Origin: a bacterium
Lineage (GTDB): Bacteria; UBA8248
DNA: 47,355 nucleotides
Assembly: GCA_030922375.1 (NCBI GenBank)
Contig: JAVEPB010000026.1
Coordinates: 1 to 47,355, forward strand
Direction: 5' to 3'
The notes below the pieces were generated by a model. It was not told the DNA's origin. It saw only the letters and a program-made list of their open reading frames with translations, and did not search any database. Below are positions 33,491-42,719 of the stretch, in pieces. Within the stretch, counting starts at the first letter, position 1. Each line of letters starts with the position of its first letter. A program made the translations under genes and the position numbers.

Positions 33491-34981
33491 CTATTTTTTT
33501 GGTTCTTTTCCCCTCCGAAAAATCCCGTCGTAGAAAGTGTAAAGGACGATCAAAATCAGAATCGTTCCAATCGGCCGCGAGAGGACAAACAATAGCCCCT
33601 TGTCCTCGAAGGTCAGCAGGGCGCGGCGAAGGTTTTCGTCCGCGAGCGGTCCAAGGATGACCGCCAGCACCATCGGGGCGAGCGGGAAGCCGAAGCGGTG
33701 AAGAACATAGCCGACGATGCCCGCGCCGAACATCACATAAACGTCAATGTAATTGAGGTTGACCGCGAACGCGCCCATTACGCAAAGCGGAATGATGAGT
33801 GGCATCAGCAAACTGCGCGGCAGACTAAATAGCTTGACGCAGGGCCCCACCAGGGCGATGGCCATCCCGTACATGAGAAAGTTCGCGATAATCAGCCCGA
33901 AATAGATGAAGTAGATCAGGCCCGGGTGCTCGATCTGGATCATCGGGCCCACAACGACGTTTTTGAGTTCGAGCGCGGCCAGTATCGCCGCCGCCGCCGC
34001 ATTTCCTGGTATGCCGAGCGTAAGGGTGGGCAACATCGACCCACCGATGTTGGCGTTGTTGGCCACCTCGGCGCATACGATGCCCTCGTAACTTCCCTTT
34101 CCCCACTTGGCGCGCTCTTCGGGAGAGGCGCGCCGCTTCCCCACATCGTAGGCGACAAAGGAGGCGACGTTCGCTCCCGCGCCGGGAATCGCACCGATAA
34201 CGGTGCCAATAAGGCCGGATCGGACCGAGGATCGGGTATATTTCCACAGCATGGAAAAGGGTGGGACCACTCGGCCCACTTCCTGGGGAATCACGTAGGG
34301 TTCCTTCTGCGGGAGGACGCGCAAAATCTCTGTCAGCCCGAACAATCCGATGAGAATCGGGATATAGCTGATACCGTCCTCGAGGATGAGGCTCCCGAAA
34401 GTGAAGCGGGGGGCGCCGTGAATGCTGTCGAGGCCGACAAAGGCGATGAGCAGGCCCATCCAGCCCGAGATCCACCCTTTCAGCGGAAGCTCGCCCGAGG
34501 ACATCGACCCGCAAATGGCGATCCCCCACATGGCCAGAAGGAACATTTCCCAGGAACGAAACTCCAGGGCGAGCGTCAGAATTACGGGGATAAAAGCGAT
34601 CAGGATGAGAATGCCCACCCAGTTTCCGAGGAACGAAGCGGCGATCGCCGTTCCGAGGGCGAGCCCTCCCTCACCTTTTAAGGCGAGTGGATGGCCTTCC
34701 ATCATGGTGGGAACGGCGTCGGGCGTCCCCGGAATATTTATCAGAACGGCCGAGATCGCCCCTCCGAACACACTGCCCGTATATACGCCGAGCATGAACA
34801 TAATGGCGACATGCTGGCTCATTCCCGCCGAGAGGCCGATGAGCAGCGCCATCGCCATCGTGGTCGAGAGACCGGGCATCGCCCCCCATAGGATACCGAG
34901 TGAGGTTCCGATGAGACAGACGAGGACCATGTAGGGGGTAAGCGTCAGAAAAATTTGATGCAGGATTTGATCCCAGGCCAT
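33491..34981 (-). CDS. tctA: Tripartite tricarboxylate transporter, large membrane subunit TctA
   Basis: 496 residues with about ten to twelve membrane segments; preceded by AAGGAA. The TctA signatures are clear: GAMPGLSTTMAMALLIGLS at the start and IPGAGANVASFVAYDVGKRR in the second half, repeated Gly/Pro loops that form the permease path. Receives organic acids (citrate, tartrate, terephthalate or others) from a periplasmic TctC protein, driven by ion gradients. Transcribed last in tctC-tctB-tctA, only 12 bp after tctB. Confidence 0.93.
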   Translation of the reverse strand: MAWDQILHQIFLTLTPYMVLVCLIGTSLGILWGAMPGLSTTMAMALLIGLSAGMSQHVAIMFMLGVYTGSVFGGAISAVLINIPGTPDAVPTMMEGHPLALKGEGGLALGTAIAASFLGNWVGILILIAFIPVILTLALEFRSWEMFLLAMWGIAICGSMSSGELPLKGWISGWMGLLIAFVGLDSIHGAPRFTFGSLILEDGISYIPILIGLFGLTEILRVLPQKEPYVIPQEVGRVVPPFSMLWKYTRSSVRSGLIGTVIGAIPGAGANVASFVAYDVGKRRASPEERAKWGKGSYEGIVCAEVANNANIGGSMLPTLTLGIPGNAAAAAILAALELKNVVVGPMIQIEHPGLIYFIYFGLIIANFLMYGMAIALVGPCVKLFSLPRSLLMPLIIPLCVMGAFAVNLNYIDVYVMFGAGIVGYVLHRFGFPLAPMVLAVILGPLADENLRRALLTFEDKGLLFVLSRPIGTILILIVLYTFYDGIFRRGKEPKK

Positions 34982-34993
34982 GAGAATTCCTTT

Positions 34994-35587
34994 TTATGCC
35001 AGTCCGGGAAGGAGAATCTTGAATCCGTACCGGAAGGCGGAGGCGAGCGCCACGACGACGGCGAAGGAAACGCCCAGGCATTTCGGCAAGGGAGCTTGCC
35101 AGAAAATACGAAGAATCAATGAGAGAACGGCGATGGAGATGAGTTCGTAGCTGCTGAAGAAAATGGAGAGCCCGCCGATGGAAATTTCTTTATCGAAAGC
35201 GATCCTGTCCACCAGAAGGACATAGACGAATATGATTCCGATCAGGAGAAGGGTACGCCTGTTTTCCTCGTCCCCGAAATAAGCGCGCCAGGCGAGAGAG
35301 GACTTGCCGATAAAGTTCATGGCGGCTCCCTGCCGCAGGGCCATGAGGCCCAGGGCGATGGCCATGACCAGAAGGCTGAGGCCGGTCAGGAACGGAAGCA
35401 GACCCGGAGCCGTGTAGATAGTCGAGGGATTGGGCATTCGCAAGGAAAGGCCCATCGCGAGAATCGAAAGCAATCCGATGAAAATCGCCGCGCCCAGGTT
35501 CTTGCCCGGCGTCGATCGCTCGTCGCTCTCCTCCTCGCCGACGAAAGAGGGGCCTTCCTCCGGCGGGGTGCTGGAATCGTCCGTCAT
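34994..35587 (-). CDS. tctB: Tripartite tricarboxylate transporter, small membrane subunit TctB
   Basis: 197 residues; acidic N-terminal tail of about 28 residues, then four hydrophobic segments (LGAAIFIGLLSILAMGLSL, LLPFLTGLSLLVMAIALGL, TLLLIGIIFVYVLLV and ISIAVLSLILRIFWQ), the TctB layout, with SFAVVVALASAF as a last segment. It pairs with TctA in the inner membrane. Identity rests on topology and position, as TctB sequences are poorly conserved. A hairpin separates it from tctC. Confidence 0.85.
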   Translation of the reverse strand: MTDDSSTPPEEGPSFVGEEESDERSTPGKNLGAAIFIGLLSILAMGLSLRMPNPSTIYTAPGLLPFLTGLSLLVMAIALGLMALRQGAAMNFIGKSSLAWRAYFGDEENRRTLLLIGIIFVYVLLVDRIAFDKEISIGGLSIFFSSYELISIAVLSLILRIFWQAPLPKCLGVSFAVVVALASAFRYGFKILLPGLA

Positions 35588-35614
35588 ATTCAGATAAGTC
35601 TCCGAGGAAAAGAT

Positions 35615-35652
35615 CGCCGGGCGGCCTCCCTCAAAAGGAAAGCCGCCCGGCG
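35615..35652 (-). promoter_or_regulatory. 11-bp perfect hairpin between tctC and tctB
   Basis: CGCCGGGCGGC (35615-35625) and GCCGCCCGGCG (35642-35652) are exact complements with a 16-base loop. On the minus strand it is followed by GATCTTTTCC, only a weak T-run. In binding-protein transport operons such a hairpin after the binding-protein gene limits read-through or protects the 3' end, raising the binding protein over the membrane parts. That effect here is inferred. Confidence 0.75.
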
Positions 35653-35674
35653 GTGAATCGTTCAGATGACCCGG

Positions 35675-36805
35675 TTAGGACATGCGGGGCTTATAGCCCT
35701 TCGGGGGCCACCAGGAGCCGAAGTCCTTCGGATCCGGAAGACCGAGTTCCTTGGGGCCGCGCACCTTCTTGCCGATCAGCTTCTGGACCTTGACGAAGGT
35801 CGAGGCAGTGACGCATTCGACCTGGGCGGCGCGCCGATCGGCCTCCTGCCCCCAGCGAACGTCGACTTCGAAGTACTTGCGCTTGACGATGCCGAGAAAT
35901 TTCTTGTCCTTGGTGGCTTCGATCCAGGCGTCCTTGATTTTGTTCAAAACCTCGATCGGCGTGTCGCGCTTGACGGCGAGATTGTAGATGCCCGAAAGGG
36001 GAAGCAGGGGTTTCAGGCCGGGGAGGACGTTTCCGACCGAGCGGAGCTTGCCGTGGCCCGGAACGTCGATATCGTTTTTTCCGGTCTGCTGCAGGTTGCG
36101 GAGCTTGCCTGCACGGATGAATTCGATGTGCTCGTGGACGCCGCCGCCGGTGATGTCCACTTCGCCCTGAAGTCCCGCCAGCGTCGCGGGTTTCCCGCCC
36201 TTGTAGGGAACGAACTTGAGCTCGATGCCAGCTTCCAGGGCCACGATTGCCGCCAGCTCGTGCCAGAGCCCGCCCACACCAGAGGTGGAGATGGAGACCT
36301 TGCCCGGGCGCTTTTTAGCGGCATCGATCACGTCCTCGAGCGTCTTGTAGGGGGAGCCGGGCCTAACCGACCAGCTTCCCAGCGAGTTGCCGCCCTGGAA
36401 GTACTGCCAGTCGCGCCAGGCGACCGAGTCGGAGTGCCCCATCACACGCACGAACTTGTTGTAGTTCGCCGCGCCCAGCCACCAATAGCCGTTCGCCGGT
36501 TTGTTCAGCATGAAGCGGGTGGCGACGCCGCCAACGGCGCCGGGCTTGTTGATGACGTTGATTTTCCAGCCCGTATTTTTGGCCATCGCGCCGGTGAGGA
36601 CGCGGAGCATCGTGTCGGTCCCGCCGCCCGCGCCGTACATGACGACTGTCGTAATGGGCCGATTTGGCCATCCGGCGGCGTCCGCCTCGCCGGGTGTAAT
36701 AACGAGCTGGGTCGCGGCCGCGGCGCCGGCCGCGGCGCCCATGAACTGGCGTCTGCTCATATCCGATGTTTCAGGCAGACTGGTCATACTCTTTTCTTCA
36801 CTCAT
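35675..36805 (-). CDS. tctC: TctC (Bug-family) solute-binding protein with Tat signal
   Basis: ATG 36805 follows GGGGGAG and gives 376 residues; an earlier ATG at 36874 has no ribosome site. The signal is of Tat type, SRRQFMGAAAG with cleavage near EADAAG, so it is exported folded. The mature protein has the Bug pattern: WPNRPITTVVMYGAGGGTD, then VINKPGAVGGVA, and a C-terminal region with GGVHEHIEF. Binds a carboxylate (often tricarboxylate, terephthalate or nicotinate) in the periplasm for TctAB. A Tat signal is uncommon for this family, which mostly uses Sec. First gene of the operon. Confidence 0.9.
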   Translation of the reverse strand: MSEEKSMTSLPETSDMSRRQFMGAAAGAAAATQLVITPGEADAAGWPNRPITTVVMYGAGGGTDTMLRVLTGAMAKNTGWKINVINKPGAVGGVATRFMLNKPANGYWWLGAANYNKFVRVMGHSDSVAWRDWQYFQGGNSLGSWSVRPGSPYKTLEDVIDAAKKRPGKVSISTSGVGGLWHELAAIVALEAGIELKFVPYKGGKPATLAGLQGEVDITGGGVHEHIEFIRAGKLRNLQQTGKNDIDVPGHGKLRSVGNVLPGLKPLLPLSGIYNLAVKRDTPIEVLNKIKDAWIEATKDKKFLGIVKRKYFEVDVRWGQEADRRAAQVECVTASTFVKVQKLIGKKVRGPKELGLPDPKDFGSWWPPKGYKPRMS

Positions 36806-36958
36806 TTTGAACTCCCCCAAAAGGAAAAAGATACAGAGCCTGTGGGAGGGCCGATTCACAATACGTCCCGTCACCTAACTTCAAGGATGAATCCATTCTA
36901 CCATCAATTCGGCAAAATTGAAGGATTTTATGGAGATAGATGAATCCGCTTCCTTATA

Positions 36959-37207
36959 TCAGCCAATATACCAGGCGTCGCGACCCAAATCGCCCAGCCC
37001 CTCGCAGCCATCTGCCGTGACGGCCACCCTATCCTCGACTATGACGTCGCCCACCTCGGGGTGGCGGATGTCGGCCTCATTCGAGACGACCACCCTCTCC
37101 TCGAGCTTGCTCTCAACGCCTTTCCCTAAGCGGGGGAGTTCGTGGGAGACCCGGCCGACGCCGTGGATGATGAACTCCCCTCTCTCGCCTGTCCCGTGCC
37201 GGCGCAA
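36959..37207 (-). pseudogene. Remnant of an M24 peptidase (C-terminal about 70 residues)
   Basis: Within 82 codons the minus strand gives HGVGRVSHELPRLGKG, then ERVVVSNEADIRH, VIVEDRVAVTADGCE, that is the His-Gly loop, the His-Glu pair, and the two Glu ligands at the end of M24 peptidases. The N-terminal two thirds are absent from adjacent DNA in all frames I checked. The segment sits in the 566-bp gap before tctC (36806-37371), which is otherwise without a gene. It is a decayed gene, not the same as the intact M24 gene at 10332. Confidence 0.7.
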
Positions 37208-37371
37208 GGATTTTAATGCGCGATGCCAGCCGGAGAGCTATATTAACCAAAATAATGTCTTTTTTTTACGAGATGATTCCCAGGCTCCGCCCTCGCTTTT
37301 CCGGCACAGGCTTTTTCCCATGTTCTCGGCAAGGTTGCCCGTTACCCAACAAGGTTGAAGGAGGAAGAATC

Positions 37372-37785
37372 ATGGCAGACAAAGTCCGGCAGGTGGATTA
37401 CTACTACCTCAGAACTCCCGACAGACCCGGATCCGGCGAAAAAATTCTCAATATTTTCAAGAAAGAGCGCGTCAGCTTCACCGCCGTCCACGCTTTTCCG
37501 AGCGGAAAGACGATTCAGGTGGACCTCGTTCCCAAGGATGGGCGCAAATTTCTGCGCATCGCCAGAAAGGCGAAAATACGCCTGAGCCAAAAGAAAAAAG
37601 CTTTCGTCGCCGAGGGCAGCGACCGCGCGGGGGGGCTCGTCTCGGTCCTCGAGAAAATTTCCGCCGAGGGCATCAATGTCACCGCCGTCACCGGTCTCGC
37701 CGCCGGCAAGGGACGCTACGGCGCCATCTTCTGGGTCAAGCCCGGCGACTACCGCAAAGCGGCCAAGGCGCTGGGCGCAAAATAA
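37372..37785 (+). CDS. Tandem ACT-domain protein
   Basis: ATG 37372 follows AAGGAGGAAG; 137 residues with no catalytic part. Residues 8-58 (VDYYYLRTPDRPGSGEKIL, then FTAVHAFPSGK) and 76-130 (KAFVAEGSDRAGGLVSVLEK, then INVTAVTGLAAGKG) are two ACT-like units, each strand, DRPG-type turn, helix, strand. ACT pairs bind small effectors such as amino acids and regulate enzymes by dimer contact. Which enzyme it controls is not evident; the tctC side and the acetyltransferase side are on the opposite strand. Confidence 0.75.
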   Translation: MADKVRQVDYYYLRTPDRPGSGEKILNIFKKERVSFTAVHAFPSGKTIQVDLVPKDGRKFLRIARKAKIRLSQKKKAFVAEGSDRAGGLVSVLEKISAEGINVTAVTGLAAGKGRYGAIFWVKPGDYRKAAKALGAK

Positions 37786-37850
37786 ATCCGGGTGCGGGTT
37801 AGAGCCGGGATGTGGGTCAGAGGATCGGCGGAACGCCCTCCGGGAGTGGT

Positions 37851-38351
37851 TTACCCGTTTAACGAAATCTCCATGTAGATCGCGCCGGGGATCGGTTCCT
37901 CGCCGCAGGGCGGAATCTCGCGGAACCCCATCGAGCGGTAAAGCGCCGCAGCCGCCCGCATGGAGGGCAGGGTGTCCAGCCGCAGGGCCCCGAATCCGGC
38001 CTCCCCAGCCTCCCGGATGACGGCTTCGGCCAGCGCGCGGCCCACCTTCCGGCCTCGAAACGGGGGACGCACATAGAGGCGCTTCATTTCGCCGGCGCCA
38101 TCTCCCAGCGGGCGCAGCGCCGCGCATCCGGCCGCCTTCCCGCCGGCAGATGCGATCCACAACCACCCCCTCGGCGGGCTGTAGTTTTCCGAAACTCCGG
38201 CGAGTTCGGACTCCAGGTCCCGGATGCAACGATCCACCTCGGGCGTATCGGCGTACTCCGCGATCAGCTCTCGGGCCAGGGCGAAATCCTCGGCCGAGGC
38301 GGCGAGGGCAATCTTCACCTTTTGGGTGTCCTCTGACAGTATGTCGGTCAT
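37851..38351 (-). CDS. GNAT-family N-acetyltransferase
   Basis: 166 residues from ATG 38351, which overlaps the end of the rhodanese reading frame as ATGA. The GNAT core is GEMKRLYVRPPFRGRKVGRALAEA, with the acetyl-CoA loop R/Q-x-x-G-x-G/A as RGRKVG, then a helix and the C-terminal ALYRSMGFREIPP. It transfers acetyl from acetyl-CoA to an amine, substrate unknown. Earlier in-frame codons up to 38519 run through the rhodanese gene and are not part of it. Confidence 0.85.
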   Translation of the reverse strand: MTDILSEDTQKVKIALAASAEDFALARELIAEYADTPEVDRCIRDLESELAGVSENYSPPRGWLWIASAGGKAAGCAALRPLGDGAGEMKRLYVRPPFRGRKVGRALAEAVIREAGEAGFGALRLDTLPSMRAAAALYRSMGFREIPPCGEEPIPGAIYMEISLNG

Positions 38352-38733
38352 TCGTCCGCTTCCCGGCTGTTCCCGGCCGCCTCTCCTCCGGTGGGGTGCC
38401 CGTCGCGCTTCCACCAGTCCGGCCCGCCCATCAACTCCTTCACCCTGAAGCCGAGCCCGATCATGTTGAGCGCTCCCTTTGTCGAGGTGTTGCACCGATA
38501 TCGTAGGAGTAAGTGACATTAAGAGTTTCCCTGCCGGGAGTCGAGGCCGTCTCGTGGCTCATCTCGCGGTGGGGGATGTTGATGGCCCCCGGAATTCGCC
38601 CGGCCGCGTACGCCTCGGGCGAGCGCGAATCGACGGCGATGACGTTTTCTCCCCCCTCCATCGCGGCCATGAGATCCCAAGAGTTGGTTTCGTAGGCCAG
38701 TATGTTTTCATAATGGCTGAGTTGATCGCCCAT
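38348..38733 (-). pseudogene. Frameshifted rhodanese-domain gene
   Basis: ATG 38733 has GGAGGAAGG before it. The first frame gives a normal rhodanese opening (NVIAVDSRSPEAYAAGRIPGAINIPH) to TLNVTYSYDIG near 38495. There the frame must slip: the other frame continues CNTSTKGALN, then LGFRVKELMGGPDWW, the family's normal C-terminus, and ends at TGA 38350 overlapping the next ATG. One missing base at about 38494 explains it. The usual catalytic Cys (T-Y-C) is Ser. Both changes fit loss of function; a sequencing error could explain only the frameshift. Confidence 0.75.
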
Positions 38734-38901
38734 GCCTTCCTCCGCAGGTCCGGGTAAGATGGCATCTATGCCGAGGCATTCATGTCGAGGCGGCGTCCGC
38801 TTTCGCCGCCATGCATTCATCATATCAGGTATGGTGAAGTTAACCTGAATAGGCGGCCCCGGCCGCTGGGCCTGAATTATCCGAACGGGAGAATTGGGAA
38901 A

Positions 38902-40914
38902 GTGAAATCGGCTCACCTTGCGGGCGGCGCGGGATGGTTTTTATTCGCGGCGCCATTGATTTTTTGGCGCCTGAATCCCGCGGGGGTCCTGGATGCGGAA
39001 GGGCGGCTCTGGGCGCTCCATGTCCTTCACCTGCTCATGGCGGCGGGGGTGGTCCTCCTCCTCTACCTGGCCGGGCGGGCGGTGCTCGAGTTGGCGCATC
39101 TGCTGCCGGACGATCCCCCGGAGAGGGTTCTCCTGGCGACCTGCTCGGGATTTTTTATCGTGTCTCTGGCGGTTTTCCTGATGGCGGCGGCGGGAGCGCT
39201 TCATCCCCTCGGCGTTTTGGGGTTAGCCGCGGCCCTCTCCCTGGCCTCGTTCCTTTTTTTTAAGGGTGAAAGCGGACACACGACAGTCGCTGTGGGTGCC
39301 GAGAGCGGCGGCCCGGCCCGCGCGGCGGCCATCGCCCTCGGTGCGTTTTTCGCGCTTCTTTTTTTCGGCTCCCTGCTCGAGTCGCTCATCCCTTCTCCGC
39401 AGTCTCCCGACGCGCTGGCCTACAACCTCGCCTTCGCGCGACAGTTTGCCATTTCGGGCGGGCTCGAATTCACACCGCACAGCCCGTTCATGTTTGCTTT
39501 CATCGGCTACTGGGAAATTTTCCTCTCGGCGCTGGCGCTCTTCATTCCCTCGGACATCTCCCTGTTCGCGCTGGCCCAGATTCTTCATCTCCTCCTCGGG
39601 CTCGGCGGGTCGGCGCTGGCCATCGTCTGCATTGTCCGCGTACTCTCTCCCCTCGGCCGCTGGGAGACGCTGGCCCTCGGCTTATTCGCCGCCGCTCTGT
39701 TCGCGGGGATGCGCATCGACGTTCATCATGTGCGGCGGTTTCCGCTTCTCCTGGTGGCGGCCAAATCGGATTTGGCCGCCACCGCGCTTCAGTTGACGGC
39801 CATGTTGACCCTGCTGCGCGCTTTTCAGGCGGAAGGCGCGGCCCGGCGGAACATGGGGCTTCTGGGGGGGGTTCTTTTCGGGGCGGCAGCGGGCGTGAAG
39901 ATCACCGCCGCCCTCGCCGCTGCGGGCCTCGGAGCGGGTCTCATTCTATTTCCACCCGCTCCCGCCGCCATCAGGGAGCGTATGGCGCTGATCGGATGGA
40001 TGTCCCTCGGTTTCGCGGCGGCGCTCGCACCTGTGCTGGCAAAAAATATTTTCGCCCTCGGAAATCCCGTCTATCCGATGTTGGCCTCCTATATCGGAAG
40101 TTACAATCATCCGGTCTACCACCGGTTTTTCCTCTCCGGCGGGCGGGGGGGTACGATGCGCCTCATGGCCCGCATGTTTTTTCCCTCGGCGCCTTTCTTT
40201 CTGCTCGCCGCCGCGTTTTGGAGGGGCATTGTCCCGCGGGGTGTTTACACCCTACTGATCTCAGCCGCGGTTTCGGCGGCCGGGCCGGCCATTCTCATTT
40301 CGAGGACGTTTCCCGTCCGGTACGCGGTGTTCATCGCTGCCTTGACCGCCGCCTGCGCCGCCTGTCTCGCGGGCGCCCTCATTGATCGTCTTCGGGCGCG
40401 ACTGGAGGGCGGGGGAGGGTTTCCCGCCCGCCTCGCACTGCCGGTGGCGTGGATAGTCGTTTTCACCCTCGCCGTTCTTCCCACGCATCTGGACAATCGC
40501 CTCAAGCGTGCGTTCAGGACCGCCGGAAAAACCGCAATTCTCCGCGAGCGGGTGTATCGCATGAGTCCGGTCTCGCGTTTTCAGGCCGGATGGAGCGGCC
40601 TCCTGCCGGAGGGGGCGAGGCCGATGACTTTCTACCGGCCCGAGAAGCTATTCGCCGTAACCCGGGGATGGCTCCCGGTGGTCGCCATCGAGAGCCCCGC
40701 GCTGACGGCTCTGTTCCTGCGCGAATCCGATGGCCCGAAGGTGGAGAGGGCGCTTTTAAAGATGGGGATCACCCACGTCTATTTCGGATCTCCGCTCGTC
40801 CCGCCGGGATTTCCGCTGGACGCCCGGCCATTTGCCTCTCATCTGCGAAAACGCCCGCCGCTCTGGCGGGAAAGTGGAATCGAGATGTATGCCCTTTCCT
40901 CCGGAAAAAAGTGA
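38902..40914 (+). CDS. Large polytopic membrane protein, glycosyltransferase-C-like
   Basis: GTG 38902 (GGGAG 10 bases before) gives 670 residues; an in-frame start at 38782 would add a non-hydrophobic tail across the opposite gene. About 12-13 hydrophobic segments run from residue 7 to 560, with a first loop containing PQSPDALAYNLAFARQFA, the place where the GT-C group has an Asp-containing catalytic loop. A soluble C-terminal part of about 110 residues follows (THVYFGSPLVPP). A lipid-linked glycosyl transfer role is likely but unproven. Stand-alone gene. Confidence 0.65.
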   Translation: MKSAHLAGGAGWFLFAAPLIFWRLNPAGVLDAEGRLWALHVLHLLMAAGVVLLLYLAGRAVLELAHLLPDDPPERVLLATCSGFFIVSLAVFLMAAAGALHPLGVLGLAAALSLASFLFFKGESGHTTVAVGAESGGPARAAAIALGAFFALLFFGSLLESLIPSPQSPDALAYNLAFARQFAISGGLEFTPHSPFMFAFIGYWEIFLSALALFIPSDISLFALAQILHLLLGLGGSALAIVCIVRVLSPLGRWETLALGLFAAALFAGMRIDVHHVRRFPLLLVAAKSDLAATALQLTAMLTLLRAFQAEGAARRNMGLLGGVLFGAAAGVKITAALAAAGLGAGLILFPPAPAAIRERMALIGWMSLGFAAALAPVLAKNIFALGNPVYPMLASYIGSYNHPVYHRFFLSGGRGGTMRLMARMFFPSAPFFLLAAAFWRGIVPRGVYTLLISAAVSAAGPAILISRTFPVRYAVFIAALTAACAACLAGALIDRLRARLEGGGGFPARLALPVAWIVVFTLAVLPTHLDNRLKRAFRTAGKTAILRERVYRMSPVSRFQAGWSGLLPEGARPMTFYRPEKLFAVTRGWLPVVAIESPALTALFLRESDGPKVERALLKMGITHVYFGSPLVPPGFPLDARPFASHLRKRPPLWRESGIEMYALSSGKK

Positions 40915-40999
40915 AAGGGAATAGAAGGAAAGGAAGGAGCGTTTTCAGGACAGATGCGGCATTCGTTTTTGTGGTTTCGCTGGAAAAGAGGGGCCGCGT

Positions 41000-41875
41000 G
41001 TGCTACGGACGGTCAGGGCTCAAAAAATCACGCTCATTGTGCTCGCGGCGGTGGCGCTTCAGTTTTGTGGCGTCCCCGCGCTGGCCGCAGCACCCAGGGC
41101 CGACCTCTGGCCGCGCTGGCAGGCTAACGACCCGGGATCGAAGGTCCGGGTGGACCATTCCGAGTGGGCGAAATTTCTCGAGAAATTTCTTGTCGAGGAA
41201 AAGGACGGAATCAACCGCGTCGCCTACGGCGCAGTGGGAGTTGAGGACCTCCGCCGCCTCGGGACCTACATCGCCCTCCTCGCCGCCGCGCCCGTGAGCC
41301 GCCTCCGGCGGGACGAGCAATTCGCCTACTGGATTAACCTATATAACGCACTGACGGTAAAAGTGATCCTTGACCACTATCCGGTCGCGTCGATCCTGGA
41401 GGTGAACATATCCCCCGGTTGGTTCACTTTTGGCCCCTGGGATAAAAAACTCCTCGTTGTCGAAGGGGAAAAAATCAGCCTCAACGACATCGAACACCGC
41501 ATCCTCCGGCCCATCTGGCGCGACCCGCGGATTCACTACGCGGTAAATTGCGCTTCGCTGGGCTGCCCGAATCTCGCCCCCGTCCCGTGGACGGCCGGGC
41601 GGGCGGGGGAGATGCTCGACGAGGCGGCGAGGGCCTACGTCAACCATCCGCGCGGAGCGCGGTTCGGCGGCTGGGGGCTGATCGTCTCGAGCATTTTCCA
41701 CTGGTATCAAGCCGACTTTGGCGGCACCGAGGCCGGCGTCATCCGCCACCTGAGAAAATACGCCGCCCCGGCGCTGGCCGATCGTCTCGGACGAGCGGAG
41801 AGAATCCACAACCACGGTTATGACTGGCGCCTCAACCTCGCGCGGACCGGCGGAGCGCCCAAGAAGGTGAACTGA
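41000..41875 (+). CDS. Exported DUF547 protein
   Basis: 291 residues from GTG 41000 (AGAGGGG before). Signal peptide 1-30, ending ALAAAP. The DUF547 domain follows with FAYWINLYNALTVKVILDHYP and NCASLGCPNLAP, its two hallmark stretches with conserved N-A and the Cys pair. Biochemical role of DUF547 is not known; some members lie near glutaredoxin or cell-envelope genes. Here the following operon is sdhCAB with a thioredoxin. Confidence 0.86.
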   Translation: MLRTVRAQKITLIVLAAVALQFCGVPALAAAPRADLWPRWQANDPGSKVRVDHSEWAKFLEKFLVEEKDGINRVAYGAVGVEDLRRLGTYIALLAAAPVSRLRRDEQFAYWINLYNALTVKVILDHYPVASILEVNISPGWFTFGPWDKKLLVVEGEKISLNDIEHRILRPIWRDPRIHYAVNCASLGCPNLAPVPWTAGRAGEMLDEAARAYVNHPRGARFGGWGLIVSSIFHWYQADFGGTEAGVIRHLRKYAAPALADRLGRAERIHNHGYDWRLNLARTGGAPKKVN

Positions 41876-41931
41876 TTTTCGAGGCGGACGATCCGGCTCC
41901 TCTCTGAAAATGACAGGGAGGGCTACTTCGG

Positions 41932-41961
41932 TTGACCTTCGCGATGGTTACCCTTTACATT
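41932..41961 (+). promoter_or_regulatory. Candidate sigma-70 promoter for sdhCAB
   Basis: TTGACC (41932-41937) is separated by 18 bases from TACATT (41956-41961). It lies 62 bp before the sdhC ATG; no other good pair is seen in the gap 41876-42022. Confidence 0.5.
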
Positions 41962-42022
41962 CGTGTAGCTGAGTTTTCACCTCGTTGATTGTGAATCGGC
42001 CCGATGGCCGGGGAGTGGAGGA

Positions 42023-42700
42023 ATGAAACAAATCGCGCACTGGTACTTATCCTCCATCGGCGCCAAGCTGGTGATGGCCGTGACGGGCGTGCTTCTTTTC
42101 GGGTTCGTTCTCGGTCATATGACGGGCAATTTGCTGATGTTCGCCGGGCCGGATGCGATGAACGCCTACGCCCACTTTTTACAAGAGAAAGGAATGCTGC
42201 TTTGGGCCGTCCGGGCGGGGCTCCTCGCTATTTTCGCGGTCCATGTCGTCTCGGCCATGCGGGTTCACCGCCAGAACCGGGCCGCGCGGCCCGAACCCTA
42301 CGCGGTCTCGAGCTATCTGGTCACGACCTACGCCGCGCGCACGATTTTCGTCAGCGGGCTCATCGTCCTGGCGTTCGTGATTTACCACCTCCTTCACTAC
42401 ACCCTCGGCGTGACGAACCCCGAGTTTTTGAGGATGCTCGACCCCCAGGGCCGGCGGGACGTCTACGGAATGGTGATCACCGGCTTCACGAACCGTGTCG
42501 TCGCCTTGAGCTACATCGTCGCGATGCTCCTTCTTTCCTCGCATCTGAGTCACGGGCTCACCAGCTTGTTCCAGACGATTGGCTTGCACGGGCCGAGGTT
42601 CAAGCCCCTCGTGAACAAGGTCGGCCCTGCGGTGGCCATCGTGATTTTTATCGGCTTCGCATCGATTCCCCTGGCCGTACTGTCGGGCAGGCTAAACTAA
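42023..42700 (+). CDS. sdhC: Succinate dehydrogenase/fumarate reductase cytochrome b subunit
   Basis: 225 residues, ATG after GGGGAGTGGAGG. Five membrane segments of the single-protein (type B, two-heme) cytochrome b558 group. His residues in membrane parts include [22 protein letters not shown] and SSHLSHG, four of which would be heme ligands in this group. It anchors SdhAB and passes electrons to menaquinone. The three-gene C-A-B order without sdhD supports a type B complex. Confidence 0.93.
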   Translation: MKQIAHWYLSSIGAKLVMAVTGVLLFGFVLGHMTGNLLMFAGPDAMNAYAHFLQEKGMLLWAVRAGLLAIFAVHVVSAMRVHRQNRAARPEPYAVSSYLVTTYAARTIFVSGLIVLAFVIYHLLHYTLGVTNPEFLRMLDPQGRRDVYGMVITGFTNRVVALSYIVAMLLLSSHLSHGLTSLFQTIGLHGPRFKPLVNKVGPAVAIVIFIGFASIPLAVLSGRLN

Positions 42701-42719
42701 ACCCGAGGAGGCACGCCGT

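Noticed and set aside
36806..36958. A tRNA or small RNA in the gap before tctC
   Set aside because: No cloverleaf or terminator-like structure seen by eye.
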